Assembly (NCBI RefSeq): GCF_030929605.1
Contig: NZ_JAVFVS010000001.1
Span: forward strand, 372,001-436,000
Length of the DNA stretch: 64,000 nt
Reading direction: 5' to 3'
From: Flavobacterium sp. LHD-80
GTDB taxonomy: Bacteria > Bacteroidota > Bacteroidia > Flavobacteriales > Flavobacteriaceae
This document shows, piece by piece, positions 14,665-23,296 of this stretch. The translations under genes and the position numbers were made by a program. The notes below the pieces were generated by a model. It did not search any database. It was not told where the DNA came from and saw only the letters and a list, made by a program, of their open reading frames with translations. Position 1 is the first letter of the stretch; each line of letters begins with the position of its first letter.

Positions 14665-16578
14665 TTAATCTCTTCTTGGTCTTCTTGGTCTTGACGAATC
14701 GCCAAAGCTTTCAGAACGTCTTGGAGCTCTATCTGAACCGCCTTCGTTTCTTCTAAAACCACCTTCTCTTGGAGCTGAGTTTCTTTCACCTCTAAATCCT
14801 CCGCCTGAACCTTCACGTCTTGGAGCTCTGTCAGAGCCACCTTCGTTTCTTCTGAATCCGCCTCCAGAACCTTCACGTCTTGGAGCAAAGTTTCCTTCTC
14901 TTCTTGGTCCGCCAGAATTACGTCCACCACCACGGTTGTTGTGATCGCGTCTTCCGCCACCGTCATTTTTAGAAATTTCAACATTAATACGACGTCCTTC
15001 TAATTGAACGTTGTTTAAAATTTCCATTACTTTGTCAGTGTGCTCAGGATCAGTGTTAAAGAAAGAGAATCCTTCTTTTACATCTACTTTGAAAACGTCA
15101 TCGCGACCTAAGTCTAATGTTTCTTTCAAGTAATCTTTAAGAGACATCCAATCGAAGTTATCTCTAGAACCAATGTTTACAAAGTAACGAACTGCTCCGT
15201 TATTATTGAATTCTCTTGGCTCAGAATCGCCTCTTTCGCGTCTTTCTCCAGAAGATTGTGTAGAAATATCTCTGTTCTTTTTATAGTAAGCAATAAAACG
15301 GTTAAATTCTACCGAAACCATTTTTTTGATCAATTCTTCTTTAGATAAATCTTCAAGAACATTGTTGATTGCTGGCAAATAGTTGTCAATTTCATGATCA
15401 ACCTCAGTATCTTTAATTTTGTTTGCTAAGTGCAATAATTGAATTTCGCAGATTTCGATTCCAGAAGGAATAGTTTTTTCTTCGAATTTTTGTTTGATGA
15501 TTCTTTCGATAGAAGAAATTTTACGCAACTCGCTTTTTGTAACGATTACAATAGAAGTTCCTAATTTTCCAGCTCTACCAGTACGTCCAGAACGGTGGTT
15601 GTACGTTTCGATTTCATCAGGTAATTGGTAGTTTACAACGTGTGTTACGTTATCAACGTCAATACCACGTGCAGCAACGTCAGTAGCAACAAGCATCTGA
15701 ATTTGTCTTCCACGGAAAGATTTCATTACACCATCACGCTGTGCTTGAGATAAATCTCCGTGTAACGCAGCGGCACTATAACCATCTTCGATTAATTTTT
15801 CGGCAATAGCCTGAGTGTCTCTTTTAGTACGACAGAAAACCACAGAGAAAATGTCTGGGTTAGCATCTGCCAAACGTTTTAGAGCTTCGTAACGGTCACG
15901 AGCATTTACTAAGTAAAATTCGTGAGATACTGTAGATGAACCTGAATTTTTAGTTCCAACAGTAATTTCAACTGGTTCGCTCATGAATTGTTTTGCAATT
16001 CTAGCAACCTCTTGTGGCATAGTTGCAGAGAACAACCATGTACTTTTTTCGTCTGGAGTATCTGATAAAATAGATACGATATCCTCATAAAATCCCATGT
16101 TCAACATTTCGTCAGCCTCATCAAGCACACAGTAATCTATGTTTTTGATGTTAACCAAACCTCTGTTGATCATGTCTTGCATTCTTCCTGGAGTTGCTAC
16201 AATAATTTGTGCTCCTCTTTTAATCTCTCTAGCTTGCTCTGTAATACTAGCCCCGCCGTAAACTGCTACCACATTAATACCTTTTTCGTATTTTGAGTAG
16301 TTTTTAAGTTCGTTGGTAATCTGTAAACAAAGTTCTCGTGTTGGCGATAAAACTAATGCCTGTGTATTTCTGTTGTCAGCATCAATTTTTTGAATTAGCG
16401 GAAAACCGAAAGCTGCCGTTTTCCCTGTCCCTGTCTGAGCCAACGCAACCATATCTGTGTCTTTTTCCAATAATAGGGGAATCGCCTTTTCCTGTACCTC
16501 TGACGGATTTTCAAATCCTAGATCTAAAATCGCCTTCAGTAACGATTCATTCAATCCTAATTGTTCAAATTTGTTCAT
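14665..16578 (-). CDS. DEAD-box ATP-dependent RNA helicase (DeaD/CsdA type)
   Basis: About 637 residues from the ATG at 16578 (MNKFEQLGLNESLLKAILDL); an in-frame ATG 24 bases upstream is less likely. Helicase motifs appear in order: Q motif, AQTGTGKTAAFG (Walker A), PTRELC, TPGRM, DEAD, SAT, VATDVAARGID and HRSGRTGRAG. A DbpA-like RNA-binding domain follows at about 465-545 (VRYFVNIGSRDNFDWMSLKD). The tail is basic and glycine-rich with repeated APRREG and RRNEGGSDRA units, an RGG-like RNA-binding tail. It is cytosolic and expected to act in ribosome assembly and RNA decay, often at low temperature. The tail repeats are also repeats at the DNA level and could vary in number. Confidence 0.93.
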   Translation of the reverse strand: MNKFEQLGLNESLLKAILDLGFENPSEVQEKAIPLLLEKDTDMVALAQTGTGKTAAFGFPLIQKIDADNRNTQALVLSPTRELCLQITNELKNYSKYEKGINVVAVYGGASITEQAREIKRGAQIIVATPGRMQDMINRGLVNIKNIDYCVLDEADEMLNMGFYEDIVSILSDTPDEKSTWLFSATMPQEVARIAKQFMSEPVEITVGTKNSGSSTVSHEFYLVNARDRYEALKRLADANPDIFSVVFCRTKRDTQAIAEKLIEDGYSAAALHGDLSQAQRDGVMKSFRGRQIQMLVATDVAARGIDVDNVTHVVNYQLPDEIETYNHRSGRTGRAGKLGTSIVIVTKSELRKISSIERIIKQKFEEKTIPSGIEICEIQLLHLANKIKDTEVDHEIDNYLPAINNVLEDLSKEELIKKMVSVEFNRFIAYYKKNRDISTQSSGERRERGDSEPREFNNNGAVRYFVNIGSRDNFDWMSLKDYLKETLDLGRDDVFKVDVKEGFSFFNTDPEHTDKVMEILNNVQLEGRRINVEISKNDGGGRRDHNNRGGGRNSGGPRREGNFAPRREGSGGGFRRNEGGSDRAPRREGSGGGFRGERNSAPREGGFRRNEGGSDRAPRRSESFGDSSRPRRPRRD

Positions 16579-16599
16579 ATGTATTTTTAAAATAGGGTG

Positions 16600-16607
16600 C
16601 AAAATTA
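16600..16607 (-). promoter_or_regulatory. Promoter -7 box TAATTTTG for the helicase gene
   Basis: On the minus strand TAATTTTG matches TAnnTTTG and lies 22 bases before the ATG at 16578. This leaves a very short leader and supports the chosen start over the ATG at 16602, which would sit at or upstream of the transcription start. Confidence 0.55.
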
Positions 16608-16782
16608 CTGTTAATTATTCAGATAAACTAATGCTATTTTAAGAATTATGTATTTCTTATGATTTGATAATCAAAAAGTTATGTTTATTGTAAAATGATT
16701 TTTCAAGAAGATTGCATAATTTTCGGAAAAAATACGTCGTGAAATATAAATTTTCGCCTTTAAAATGTTGTATTTTAAACAA

Positions 16783-17361
16783 TTATTTTATTGAGTTCAG
16801 AAAATCAATTAGTTGCTCAGTTGCTTTTGCGCGATGACTGATTTTATTTTTAATTTCTGCGCTTAATGCTGCAAAAGTCTCCGAATAATTTTTGGGCTGA
16901 AAAATAGGATCATACCCAAAACCGTAATTTCCAGATTTTTTATGCGTGATTTTTCCTTTTGCCAAACCTGTAAAAAGATGCTGTTTTCCATTTAAGTTTA
17001 ATGCAATAACGGTTTTGAACTGCGCTTTACGATTTTCTTCTTCTGATAAAGCGTCTAAAAGTTTATTCATATTATCGTCAGCATTTTTTTGTTCGCCCGC
17101 ATATCGTGCCGAATAAACTCCCGGTTCGCCATTTAATGCAGCGACTTCTAATCCTGTATCATCGGCAAAACAATCGTAACCATATTTTTCGGTTACATAG
17201 TTGGCTTTTAAAATGGCATTCCCTTCAATAGTATCTGCTGTTTCTGGGATTTCTTCAAAACAGCCAATTTCTTCAAGACTTAATAATTCTATAGATCCAT
17301 TTAGGATACTTTGAATTTCTCTGATTTTGTTTTTATTGTTTGATGCGAAAACGAGTTTCAT
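16783..17361 (-). CDS. rdgB: RdgB/HAM1 non-canonical purine NTP pyrophosphatase
   Basis: 192 residues, the usual family length. The N-terminal [20 protein letters not shown] holds the phosphate-binding SNNxxK motif. [25 protein letters not shown] is the catalytic and Mg-binding loop, FGYDPIF is the substrate-specific motif, and SHRAKA closes the active site. The enzyme hydrolyses dITP, XTP and ITP to monophosphates in the cytosol and keeps deaminated purines out of DNA. Its 5' end overlaps the 3' end of the DUF2809 gene by 29 bp, so the two are probably co-transcribed. Confidence 0.94.
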   Translation of the reverse strand: MKLVFASNNKNKIREIQSILNGSIELLSLEEIGCFEEIPETADTIEGNAILKANYVTEKYGYDCFADDTGLEVAALNGEPGVYSARYAGEQKNADDNMNKLLDALSEEENRKAQFKTVIALNLNGKQHLFTGLAKGKITHKKSGNYGFGYDPIFQPKNYSETFAALSAEIKNKISHRAKATEQLIDFLNSIK

Positions 17362-17731
17362 AATTGATGTATTTTAAAATGATTTTTTCGATAAAAAAGA
17401 TAAATAATATTCCTGCTGTATAAGCGAGAATATCTGACCATAAAAAACCTTGGCCCAAAACATATTTTCCAAAAAGCGTTTTTCTGACTTCCATAATCCA
17501 TTCTCCTTGATAAAGCTGTAAAAATTCAATACAGTAACATATTAATAGTGAAATTAAAACGATGAGAGAAGCTTTTTTAGCTGGAAGAAATATTCTCACC
17601 AAAAAATAAATCATTACTGAATACAGAAAATCACCAATCCATAAAGGAATGAATGAAATTTTTCTTGAAAGGATTCCCAGAAAAATAATCGAGAGAAAAA
17701 ATATGAAATAATGAAGTCTGGATTTTTTCAA
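17333..17731 (-). CDS. DUF2809 family inner-membrane protein
   Basis: 132 residues with four predicted TM segments ([64 protein letters not shown]). The [12 protein letters not shown] motif after the third helix and the final [16 protein letters not shown] are typical of DUF2809/VanZ-like small membrane proteins. The function is unknown. It overlaps rdgB by 29 bp, so coupling is likely. Confidence 0.8.
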   Translation of the reverse strand: MKKSRLHYFIFFLSIIFLGILSRKISFIPLWIGDFLYSVMIYFLVRIFLPAKKASLIVLISLLICYCIEFLQLYQGEWIMEVRKTLFGKYVLGQGFLWSDILAYTAGILFIFFIEKIILKYINYETRFRIKQ

Positions 17732-17800
17732 GTTTAGATTTAGATTTTATCCTTCAAACAAAACTACAATTAATCTTTTACTTTTTAGTGTTTTAAGGAA

Positions 17801-17833
17801 GTTTGTCATTCCTCGTTCCTCTGAATGACAAAC
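17801..17833. repeat. Palindrome GTTTGTCATTC/GAATGACAAAC
   Basis: Perfect 11-bp arms at 17801-17811 and 17823-17833 enclose an 11-base loop (CTCGTTCCTCT). It lies in the 230-bp gap between divergent genes and resembles the widespread GTCATTC/GAATGAC REP-like elements of Flavobacteriia. Confidence 0.7.
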
Positions 17834-17962
17834 AACACGTGGATTCAGGAAAACGGGAAATAAAGTACATTTTTAGTAAGTGAAAAATACAAACACTACA
17901 ATAAGTTCCCTTTATTTTATAAATTTATAGATTCAAAAAACTATTTATCTAAAAATAACCAC

Positions 17963-19141
17963 ATGAATGCAAAATTTTTTGCTCTGATTACTGCTTTGTT
18001 TTTGCTTGGAAATCAGGGTTTTTCTCAAAAGAACAGTTCGTTTAATACTAAAAAACAGCTTGATTACTGTGCAGAACAGGCGTCAAAGACATTAAAAGTG
18101 ATTCCGAACGATGGAACTTCGCCAAGAATGGTTCCAAATGGAAGCAAAGAATGGAAGTTTGTTGGCTATAAAGATTGGACAAGCGGATTTTGGCCGGGAG
18201 AATTATGGTATTTATATGAGGCAACAGGAGATAAAAAATGGGAAAAAGAAGCCGATAAATTCAGCCGATTCCTAACACCTTTATCTGTAAGCAAAGCAGG
18301 AGATCACGATTTAGGTTTTCAGGTTTTTAATAGTTTTGGAAACGGATATCGTTTGACAAAGAACAAAGAATATAAACAGATTATTCTAAAAACGGCAGAT
18401 ACATTAGCAACGCTTTTTAATCCAAAAGTGGGAACAATTCAGTCTTGGCCTCATAATAAAATGGGTGGTCACAATACAATTATTGACAACATGATGAATT
18501 TAGAAATGCTCTTTTGGGCTTCTAAGAATGGTGGCAATAAAAAATTGTATGACATCGCTGTAAAACATGCCGAAACCACAATGGCAAATCATTTTAGACC
18601 AGATTATACTTCTTACCATGTTGTGATTTATGATTATGAAACGGGGAAAAAGATAAAAGGAAGAACGGCTCAAGGATTTAGTGATGATAGTATGTGGGCG
18701 AGAGGCCAAGCTTGGGGGATTTATGGTTTTACAATGGTTTACAGAGAAACAAAAGACCCTAAATTCTTAGATTTTGCACATAAAATTACCCGAGTTTATT
18801 TGGATAAATTGACAACAGAAGATTTGATTCCGTATTGGGATTTTAATGCGCCAGATATTCCAAATGCACCGCGTGATGCATCGGCGGCGGCGATTGTGTC
18901 TTCTGCGCTTTTAGAATTGAGTTCCTATACAAAAGATAAAAATTTAAAAAATGAATATTTGACGAAAGCTAAAAAAATGATCGTTTCGCTTTCAGATAAT
19001 TATCAAAGCCGTGATGTAAACTCTGCATTTTTGCTTCATTCTACAGGGCATAAACCAGCAGGAAGCGAAATTGATTGTTCTATCAATTACGCAGATTATT
19101 ACTATCTTGAAGCACTTTTAAGACTTCAAAAATTAAAATAA
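17963..19141 (+). CDS. GH88 family unsaturated glucuronyl/glucuronidase-like hydrolase, secreted
   Basis: 392 residues with a signal peptide ending GFSQ. The alpha/alpha barrel family GH88 is indicated by DLGFQVFNSFGNGYRLT (first catalytic-region Asp near residue 113), HNTIIDNMMNLEMLFWAS (second Asp), DDSMWARGQAWGIYGF and a C-terminal SINYADYYYLEALLRL. GH88 enzymes remove the delta-4,5-unsaturated uronic acid left by polysaccharide lyases (heparinoid, alginate-like, ulvan or rhamnogalacturonan fragments). It stands outside a visible lyase or SusCD locus, so its substrate cannot be assigned. Two small lipoprotein genes follow, the first 9 bp away. Confidence 0.88.
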   Translation: MNAKFFALITALFLLGNQGFSQKNSSFNTKKQLDYCAEQASKTLKVIPNDGTSPRMVPNGSKEWKFVGYKDWTSGFWPGELWYLYEATGDKKWEKEADKFSRFLTPLSVSKAGDHDLGFQVFNSFGNGYRLTKNKEYKQIILKTADTLATLFNPKVGTIQSWPHNKMGGHNTIIDNMMNLEMLFWASKNGGNKKLYDIAVKHAETTMANHFRPDYTSYHVVIYDYETGKKIKGRTAQGFSDDSMWARGQAWGIYGFTMVYRETKDPKFLDFAHKITRVYLDKLTTEDLIPYWDFNAPDIPNAPRDASAAAIVSSALLELSSYTKDKNLKNEYLTKAKKMIVSLSDNYQSRDVNSAFLLHSTGHKPAGSEIDCSINYADYYYLEALLRLQKLK

Positions 19142-19150
19142 TTAAGAACT

Positions 19151-19552
19151 ATGAAAAGAATAAGCCAAATTTTATCGGCAGTTTTTATTGTGTTGATGTT
19201 GGTAAGTTGTAAAAACGCCAAGCAAAAATTGCAGGAATATGTAACAGCTTATAATGCGTCGGCTAAAACTTTTAAAGCTGATAATGTGACCTTAACAACA
19301 GCAAGAGGTTATATTAATGATAACAAAATTGAATTGCGATTTGAAACAGGCTTGGAGCAAAATGAAGCTAATAAAATGGCCGGAGATATGGCGTTTTCAA
19401 AATTGTTGAAGGAAATGATAAATAAAAATCAGCTTCCAAAAGATTTAGTTGAAGAAGGAATTCAGTTTGATGCTTATTTTTTAGCAAATGACAATACAGT
19501 GCTTTCAAAGAAGATTATCGATAAAGAATCTATTTCGGAAATACTAAAATAA
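19151..19552 (+). CDS. Small lipoprotein, paralogue of the one at 19764
   Basis: 133 residues. The signal peptide ends VLMLVSC with the lipid-attachment Cys at residue 20. The mature part begins KNAKQKLQEYVTAYN and contains the conserved segment YINDNKIELRFETGLE and a C-terminal LVEEGIQFDAYFLANDNTVL. It is clearly related to the lipoprotein encoded 211 bp downstream. It starts 9 bp after the GH88 gene, so it is probably co-transcribed with it. The family is not recognised; a terminator follows. Confidence 0.8.
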   Translation: MKRISQILSAVFIVLMLVSCKNAKQKLQEYVTAYNASAKTFKADNVTLTTARGYINDNKIELRFETGLEQNEANKMAGDMAFSKLLKEMINKNQLPKDLVEEGIQFDAYFLANDNTVLSKKIIDKESISEILK

Positions 19553-19587
19553 AAGAGTTCCTCATATTTCGGGGAGTTCAAACAATT

Positions 19588-19624
19588 TAAAAACCTCTTT
19601 AGTTTTTCTAAAGAGGTTTTTTTG
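19588..19624 (+). terminator. Rho-independent terminator after the first lipoprotein gene
   Basis: AAACCTCTTTAG at 19591-19602 and CTAAAGAGGTTT at 19608-19619 form a 12-bp stem followed by a T tract. Confidence 0.85.
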
Positions 19625-19701
19625 TTTCATATATTTTGCCTTATTTGACTCTATGTTATTTGTAATTAAATAATTGCAGAATTTATTTTTTTGAGCCAAT
19701 C

Positions 19702-19732
19702 TTGTTTTTGTGTTATAAGTTTGTTATGTTTG
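19702..19732 (+). promoter_or_regulatory. Promoter of the second lipoprotein gene
   Basis: TATGTTTG at 19725-19732 is a perfect TAnnTTTG, with TTG at 19702-19704 as a -33 element 20 bases upstream. A second perfect box, TAAGTTTG, lies at 19716-19723. The start codon is at 19764. Confidence 0.65.
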
Positions 19733-19763
19733 AGTTAAAAAATAACCAAAAACCTAAAAAATT

Positions 19764-20201
19764 ATGAAAAAAATTACCCAAATCGCATTTGCATTTGTTT
19801 TAGTTTTGGCGCTTGCCAGCTGTAAAAACACAAAACAAAAAATTCAGGACCACGTTAGTAATTACAACACAACAGCTTCGATAAAAGGAGGAAATGTTGT
19901 ATCGACTAGCGCGAAAGCATTTTTAAATGATAATAAGATTGAAATTAGAATTGAAACAGATTTAGAAGGGACTGAAGAAAACAAAACCGCATATCAACAG
20001 ACTTTTCCAAGTTTGCTTACAGAAATGATTAAAAACGACCAAATCTCTAAAGAGTTAATTGAAGAAGGTGTAAAATTTGATGTGTATTTTATCTCTTATA
20101 ATAATGTAATTCTGGCAAAACAATTAGTTGACAAAGAAGAATTAGCAATTATCGAAGGTTCTGGAAGTGCGAGTAGTGGAAAAGAAACTGCAAAACTTTA
20201 A
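19764..20201 (+). CDS. Small lipoprotein, paralogue of the one at 19151
   Basis: 145 residues. The signal peptide ends LALASC with Cys20 as the lipid anchor. The mature protein starts KNTKQKIQDHVSNYN and shares FLNDNKIEIRIETDLE and LIEEGVKFDVYFISYNNVIL with the neighbour at 19151. A low-complexity tail (GSGSASSGKETAKL) is unique to this copy. The pair arose by tandem duplication, and this copy has its own promoter and terminator, so the two can be expressed independently. The function is unknown; the location is probably the outer-membrane inner leaflet or the cell surface. Confidence 0.82.
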   Translation: MKKITQIAFAFVLVLALASCKNTKQKIQDHVSNYNTTASIKGGNVVSTSAKAFLNDNKIEIRIETDLEGTEENKTAYQQTFPSLLTEMIKNDQISKELIEEGVKFDVYFISYNNVILAKQLVDKEELAIIEGSGSASSGKETAKL

Positions 20202-20237
20202 TGCCTGGGAAATAAAATTACTTTTGAATTAGATAAA

Positions 20238-20276
20238 TTTAAAAAGCCTCTTTGATTATTCAAAGAGGCTTTTTAG
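20238..20276. terminator. Bidirectional terminator between convergent genes
   Basis: AAAAAGCCTCTTTGA at 20240-20254 and TCAAAGAGGCTTTTT at 20260-20274 form a 15-bp stem. It serves the lipoprotein gene on the plus strand and the flavoprotein gene at 20278 on the minus strand. Confidence 0.85.
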
Positions 20277-20277
20277 C

Positions 20278-21792
20278 TTAATTTCTTTTGGTAACGTTTG
20301 TTAAGTTATCTGGGAAATATAATTCAGACAGATTCGTAAATTCATCGCCTCGCATGAAGATGTTTATATCGACATCTGCAAAAGAAGTTTTTCCGGCAGC
20401 GGCCAAAAGTTCGTTTGCTGAATGAAGTGTGTTTTTATGAAAATGATACACACGTTCTGATTTATCGGTGACAACCAAACCTTTCATCAACATTTTGTTT
20501 TGGGTTGCAACTCCCGTCGGACATTCGTTATTATGACAGCGCAAGGCTTGAATACAGCCTAAAGAAAACATAAATCCTCGTGCACTGTTGCACATATCAG
20601 CGCCAAGTGCAATTGCATGCAGAATTGAATATCCGGAAATAATTTTTCCGCTTCCAATAATTCTAATTTTATCTCTAATATTTAATCCCACTAAAGTTTT
20701 GTTGACAAAAATCAAAGCAGGTTCGAACGGCATTCCAACTCCATCAGCAAATTCTAACGGTGCTGCACCAGTTCCGCCTTCAGCGCCATCAACGGTAATA
20801 AAATCTGGGTAAATATCCTCAGCGATCATTTCGTGGCAAATTGCTTCAAATTCGGCTGTATTTCCAATACATAATTTAAAGCCAATTGGTTTTCCGTTTG
20901 AAAGCTCGCGTAATTGTTTTATGAAATGAATCAGACCTTTTGAATCTGAAAAAGCATGATGCCCTGGAGGAGAAAGAATCATAGTATGAGGTTTAACGCC
21001 TCTTATTTTAGCAATCTGTTCCGTATTTTTTTTAGCCGGAAGTACACCTCCGTGACCTGGTTTTGCACCTTGCGAAAGTTTGATTTCAATCATCTTCACA
21101 TTTGGAAGATTCGCTTTTTCTGAGAATTTTTCTGGACTGAAATTCCCTTCATCATCACGGCATCCAAAATATCCTGTACCAATTTGCCATGTAATGTCAC
21201 CGCCGCCGGCAAGATGAAATTCAGTCAATCCGCCTTCTCCAGTATTTTGGTAAAAGTTTCCTTTTTGTGCACCAATATTTATAGCACGAACGGCATTTTC
21301 GCTTAAAGAACCAAAACTCATTGCCGAAACATTAAACAAAGAAGCTGAATAAGGTTGTTTGCAATCTTTTCCACCAACTAAAACACGTGGAAGTTCTTCA
21401 TTTACTTTTGCGGGAAAAATAGAATGTTTGATTCCTTCGTAGCTTTCTGTATTTAAGTTTTGCTGTGTTCCAAAAGGTGTACTCGAATCAATGTTTTTGG
21501 CTCTTTGATAAACCAAAGAACGCTGATTCCTCGAAAAAGGTTTTCCATCAGTAGATCTTTCAATAAAATACTGCTGAATTTCCGGCGCTATCATTTCAAA
21601 TAAATACCTGAAATATCCCAAAACCGGAAAGTTTCTTAAAATGGCATGTTTTTCTTGTGATGCATTATAAGCCCCAACAATTAAAAGTAAAGGAAGAATA
21701 ATTACTAACAAAAATCCACGTCCGGTGTAATAGTAAATTGTTGTAACAATTAGAAACAATAAGAAGCCGTAGATAAAGAATTTTTTTCTCAT
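20278..21792 (-). CDS. FMN-binding glutamate synthase family protein
   Basis: 504 residues. Two N-terminal membrane segments (about 7-42) anchor a large domain homologous to the FMN- and Fe-S-binding glutamate synthase core. Visible motifs are MSFGSLSENAVRAIN, TGEGGL, GAKPGHGG, TVDGAEGGTGAAP, the FMN phosphate loop GSGKIISGY and the 3Fe-4S cluster motif CIQALRCHNNECPTG (Cys spacing x5, x4). No N-terminal amidotransferase domain is present, so it cannot use glutamine directly as classical GltB does. The electron donor and true substrate of this membrane-anchored subfamily are unknown. The gene stands alone, convergent with the lipoprotein gene. Confidence 0.88.
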   Translation of the reverse strand: MRKKFFIYGFLLFLIVTTIYYYTGRGFLLVIILPLLLIVGAYNASQEKHAILRNFPVLGYFRYLFEMIAPEIQQYFIERSTDGKPFSRNQRSLVYQRAKNIDSSTPFGTQQNLNTESYEGIKHSIFPAKVNEELPRVLVGGKDCKQPYSASLFNVSAMSFGSLSENAVRAINIGAQKGNFYQNTGEGGLTEFHLAGGGDITWQIGTGYFGCRDDEGNFSPEKFSEKANLPNVKMIEIKLSQGAKPGHGGVLPAKKNTEQIAKIRGVKPHTMILSPPGHHAFSDSKGLIHFIKQLRELSNGKPIGFKLCIGNTAEFEAICHEMIAEDIYPDFITVDGAEGGTGAAPLEFADGVGMPFEPALIFVNKTLVGLNIRDKIRIIGSGKIISGYSILHAIALGADMCNSARGFMFSLGCIQALRCHNNECPTGVATQNKMLMKGLVVTDKSERVYHFHKNTLHSANELLAAAGKTSFADVDINIFMRGDEFTNLSELYFPDNLTNVTKRN

Positions 21793-21826
21793 GTTTTTAA
21801 AAATATTTTAAAATAATAAATAAAAA

Positions 21827-22606
21827 TTAGTTGAATCTTAAACGTACATACACATGTTTAATCCCTTTTTTATCTGATTCTCTTTCGTCAATTTCAAGAA
21901 AATCAGTAAGCGATTTTAGCATTGGTGTAAGTTTAGAATAGCCATAATTTCTTGGGTCAAATTCCGGTTTTTTCTTTACAATCAAATTTCCAACATCGCC
22001 TAAAAATGCCCAGCCATCATCATCTTCAAGGTCCTCAATTGTGGTTTCAATTAGGTCAATAGTCTGTTTGTCAACTTTATGAAGTGCTTTTTCAGTTGGT
22101 TTTTCAACAGGTTTTTTGGCATCTGCAGGAGTAGTTTTTGGCTTTTTCTTCTGAATTGCTCCATCCAAAACTTCAATATAAATAAATCGGTCGCAGGCAA
22201 CAATAAATGAATTTGGAGTTTTCTTTTCACCAATACCAATCACTTTCATTCCCGATTCTCTTAAACGAACGGCCAATCTTGTAAAATCACTGTCGCTGGA
22301 AACAATGCAGAAACCGTCTAATTTTCCAGAATAAAGCAAATCCATTGCGTCAATAATTAAAGCAGAATCCGAAGAATTTTTTCCAACCGTATAACTGTAC
22401 TGCTGAATAGGAGTAATGGCATGCTCCAGCAAAACACCTTTCCATCCGTTTGCATTTGGTTTGGTCCAGTCGGCATAAATTCGTTTTGTTGTAGGAGTTC
22501 CAAGCTTTGCAATTTCTTCCATCATACCTTTTACATTGCTGTAGGGAACATTATCGGCGTCTATAAGAACAGCTAATTTTAAATCTTTTGAAGTGCTGAA
22601 AGCCAT
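21827..22606 (-). CDS. NYN-domain putative ribonuclease with C-terminal LOTUS/OST-HTH domain
   Basis: 259 residues. The N-terminal NYN (LabA/PIN-like) domain spans about 8-150, with acidic metal-site motifs AVLIDADNVPY near residue 12, DSALIIDAMDLLYSG and IVSSDSDFTRLAVRLRE. A charged linker rich in Lys, Pro and Glu follows (about 152-180), then a winged-helix OST-HTH-type domain ending KGIKHVYVRLRFN. Proteins of this architecture are predicted RNases acting on folded RNA. It is cytosolic and a single-gene unit, divergent from the Rrf2 regulator 200 bp away. Confidence 0.85.
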   Translation of the reverse strand: MAFSTSKDLKLAVLIDADNVPYSNVKGMMEEIAKLGTPTTKRIYADWTKPNANGWKGVLLEHAITPIQQYSYTVGKNSSDSALIIDAMDLLYSGKLDGFCIVSSDSDFTRLAVRLRESGMKVIGIGEKKTPNSFIVACDRFIYIEVLDGAIQKKKPKTTPADAKKPVEKPTEKALHKVDKQTIDLIETTIEDLEDDDGWAFLGDVGNLIVKKKPEFDPRNYGYSKLTPMLKSLTDFLEIDERESDKKGIKHVYVRLRFN

Positions 22607-22744
22607 TTTTTCAATATTAGAAAATTAAGTATTCTCAAAGTTAAAATTAAAATTTGTTTTTATGTGATTTTAGTGACGAATTAGTGTTTTGATAATACTT
22701 AATTAGTTTGGTTATAAATAAGTTTTTCAATTTTAAAAATTAAT

Positions 22745-22764
22745 TAAAGATAAATTTGTCTTTT
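22745..22764 (+). promoter_or_regulatory. Putative Rrf2/NsrR operator A
   Basis: TAAAGATAAATTTGTCTTTT is a 20-bp imperfect palindrome that overlaps the -33 region of the regulator promoter (-7 box at 22779). Near-identical copies stand upstream of the RIC gene (23871-23890) and nirK (29017-29036). The position suggests autorepression. Confidence 0.65.
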
Positions 22765-22778
22765 ATTGTTGATCTGTA

Positions 22779-22786
22779 TATCTTTG
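22779..22786 (+). promoter_or_regulatory. Promoter -7 box TATCTTTG of the regulator operon
   Basis: A perfect TAnnTTTG lies 23 bases before the ATG at 22809. The TTTG at 22755-22758, inside operator A, is a suitable -33 element 20 bases upstream. Confidence 0.65.
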
Positions 22787-22808
22787 TTGGGAATTAACGA
22801 ATTAATTT

Positions 22809-23255
22809 ATGTTTTCAAAAGCGTGTGAGTACGGAATAAGAGCGTCTATTTTTATTGCTGCCAATTCTTCAAAAGGAATTAGGGTCGGTATAAAAGATGT
22901 TGCCAAAGAAATTGATTCGCCAGAACCATTTACGGCAAAGATTATGCAGATTTTGACTAAAAATGGAATCATTCATTCGGCTAAAGGAGTTGGAGGTGGT
23001 TTTGAAGTTTCAAACGAAGCGGTAAAATCAATCAAACTAATCCAGATTGTTGATGCGATCGATGGTGACGCAATTTATAAAGGCTGTGGAATTGGATTAA
23101 AAGAATGTTCTGAAGAGCAACCTTGTCCAGTTCATCATGATTTTAAAAAAATTAGAAGTTTGCTTTTAGAAATGCTTACAAAAACAACTTTAGAACAACT
23201 TGCTTCTGGAGTGAAATCGGGAGACTTTTTTCTGAAAACATTAAACATCGAATAA
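22809..23255 (+). CDS. Rrf2-family Fe-S transcriptional regulator, NsrR-like
   Basis: 148 residues. An N-terminal winged helix (MFSKACEYGIRASIFIAANS, then VAKEIDSPEPFTAKIMQILT) is followed by the Rrf2 wing GVGGGFEV and the dimer helix. Three cysteines in GCGIGLKECSEEQPCPVHH (near residues 94, 101 and 107) match the Fe-S ligands of NsrR and IscR. The neighbours handle nitrogen oxides (azurin, RIC, NirK), so NO sensing as in NsrR fits better than an IscR role. It probably represses its own operon and the other genes carrying the 20-bp palindrome; that is inferred from operator position. The azurin gene follows 42 bp downstream without a promoter between. Confidence 0.88.
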   Translation: MFSKACEYGIRASIFIAANSSKGIRVGIKDVAKEIDSPEPFTAKIMQILTKNGIIHSAKGVGGGFEVSNEAVKSIKLIQIVDAIDGDAIYKGCGIGLKECSEEQPCPVHHDFKKIRSLLLEMLTKTTLEQLASGVKSGDFFLKTLNIE

Positions 23256-23296
23256 TACTTAAATACAATAAGATTAACATTTATAAATTAAAAAAA

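Noticed and set aside
14649..14984. Open frame of 111 codons, rich in Glu, Val and Gln, on the minus strand
   Set aside because: It overlaps the repetitive tail of the helicase in another frame; its low-complexity product follows from the repeats and there is no independent start signal.
20278..21792. Calling the flavoprotein GltB (NADPH glutamate synthase large subunit)
   Set aside because: It is 504 residues, membrane-anchored, and lacks the N-terminal glutamine amidotransferase domain of GltB.
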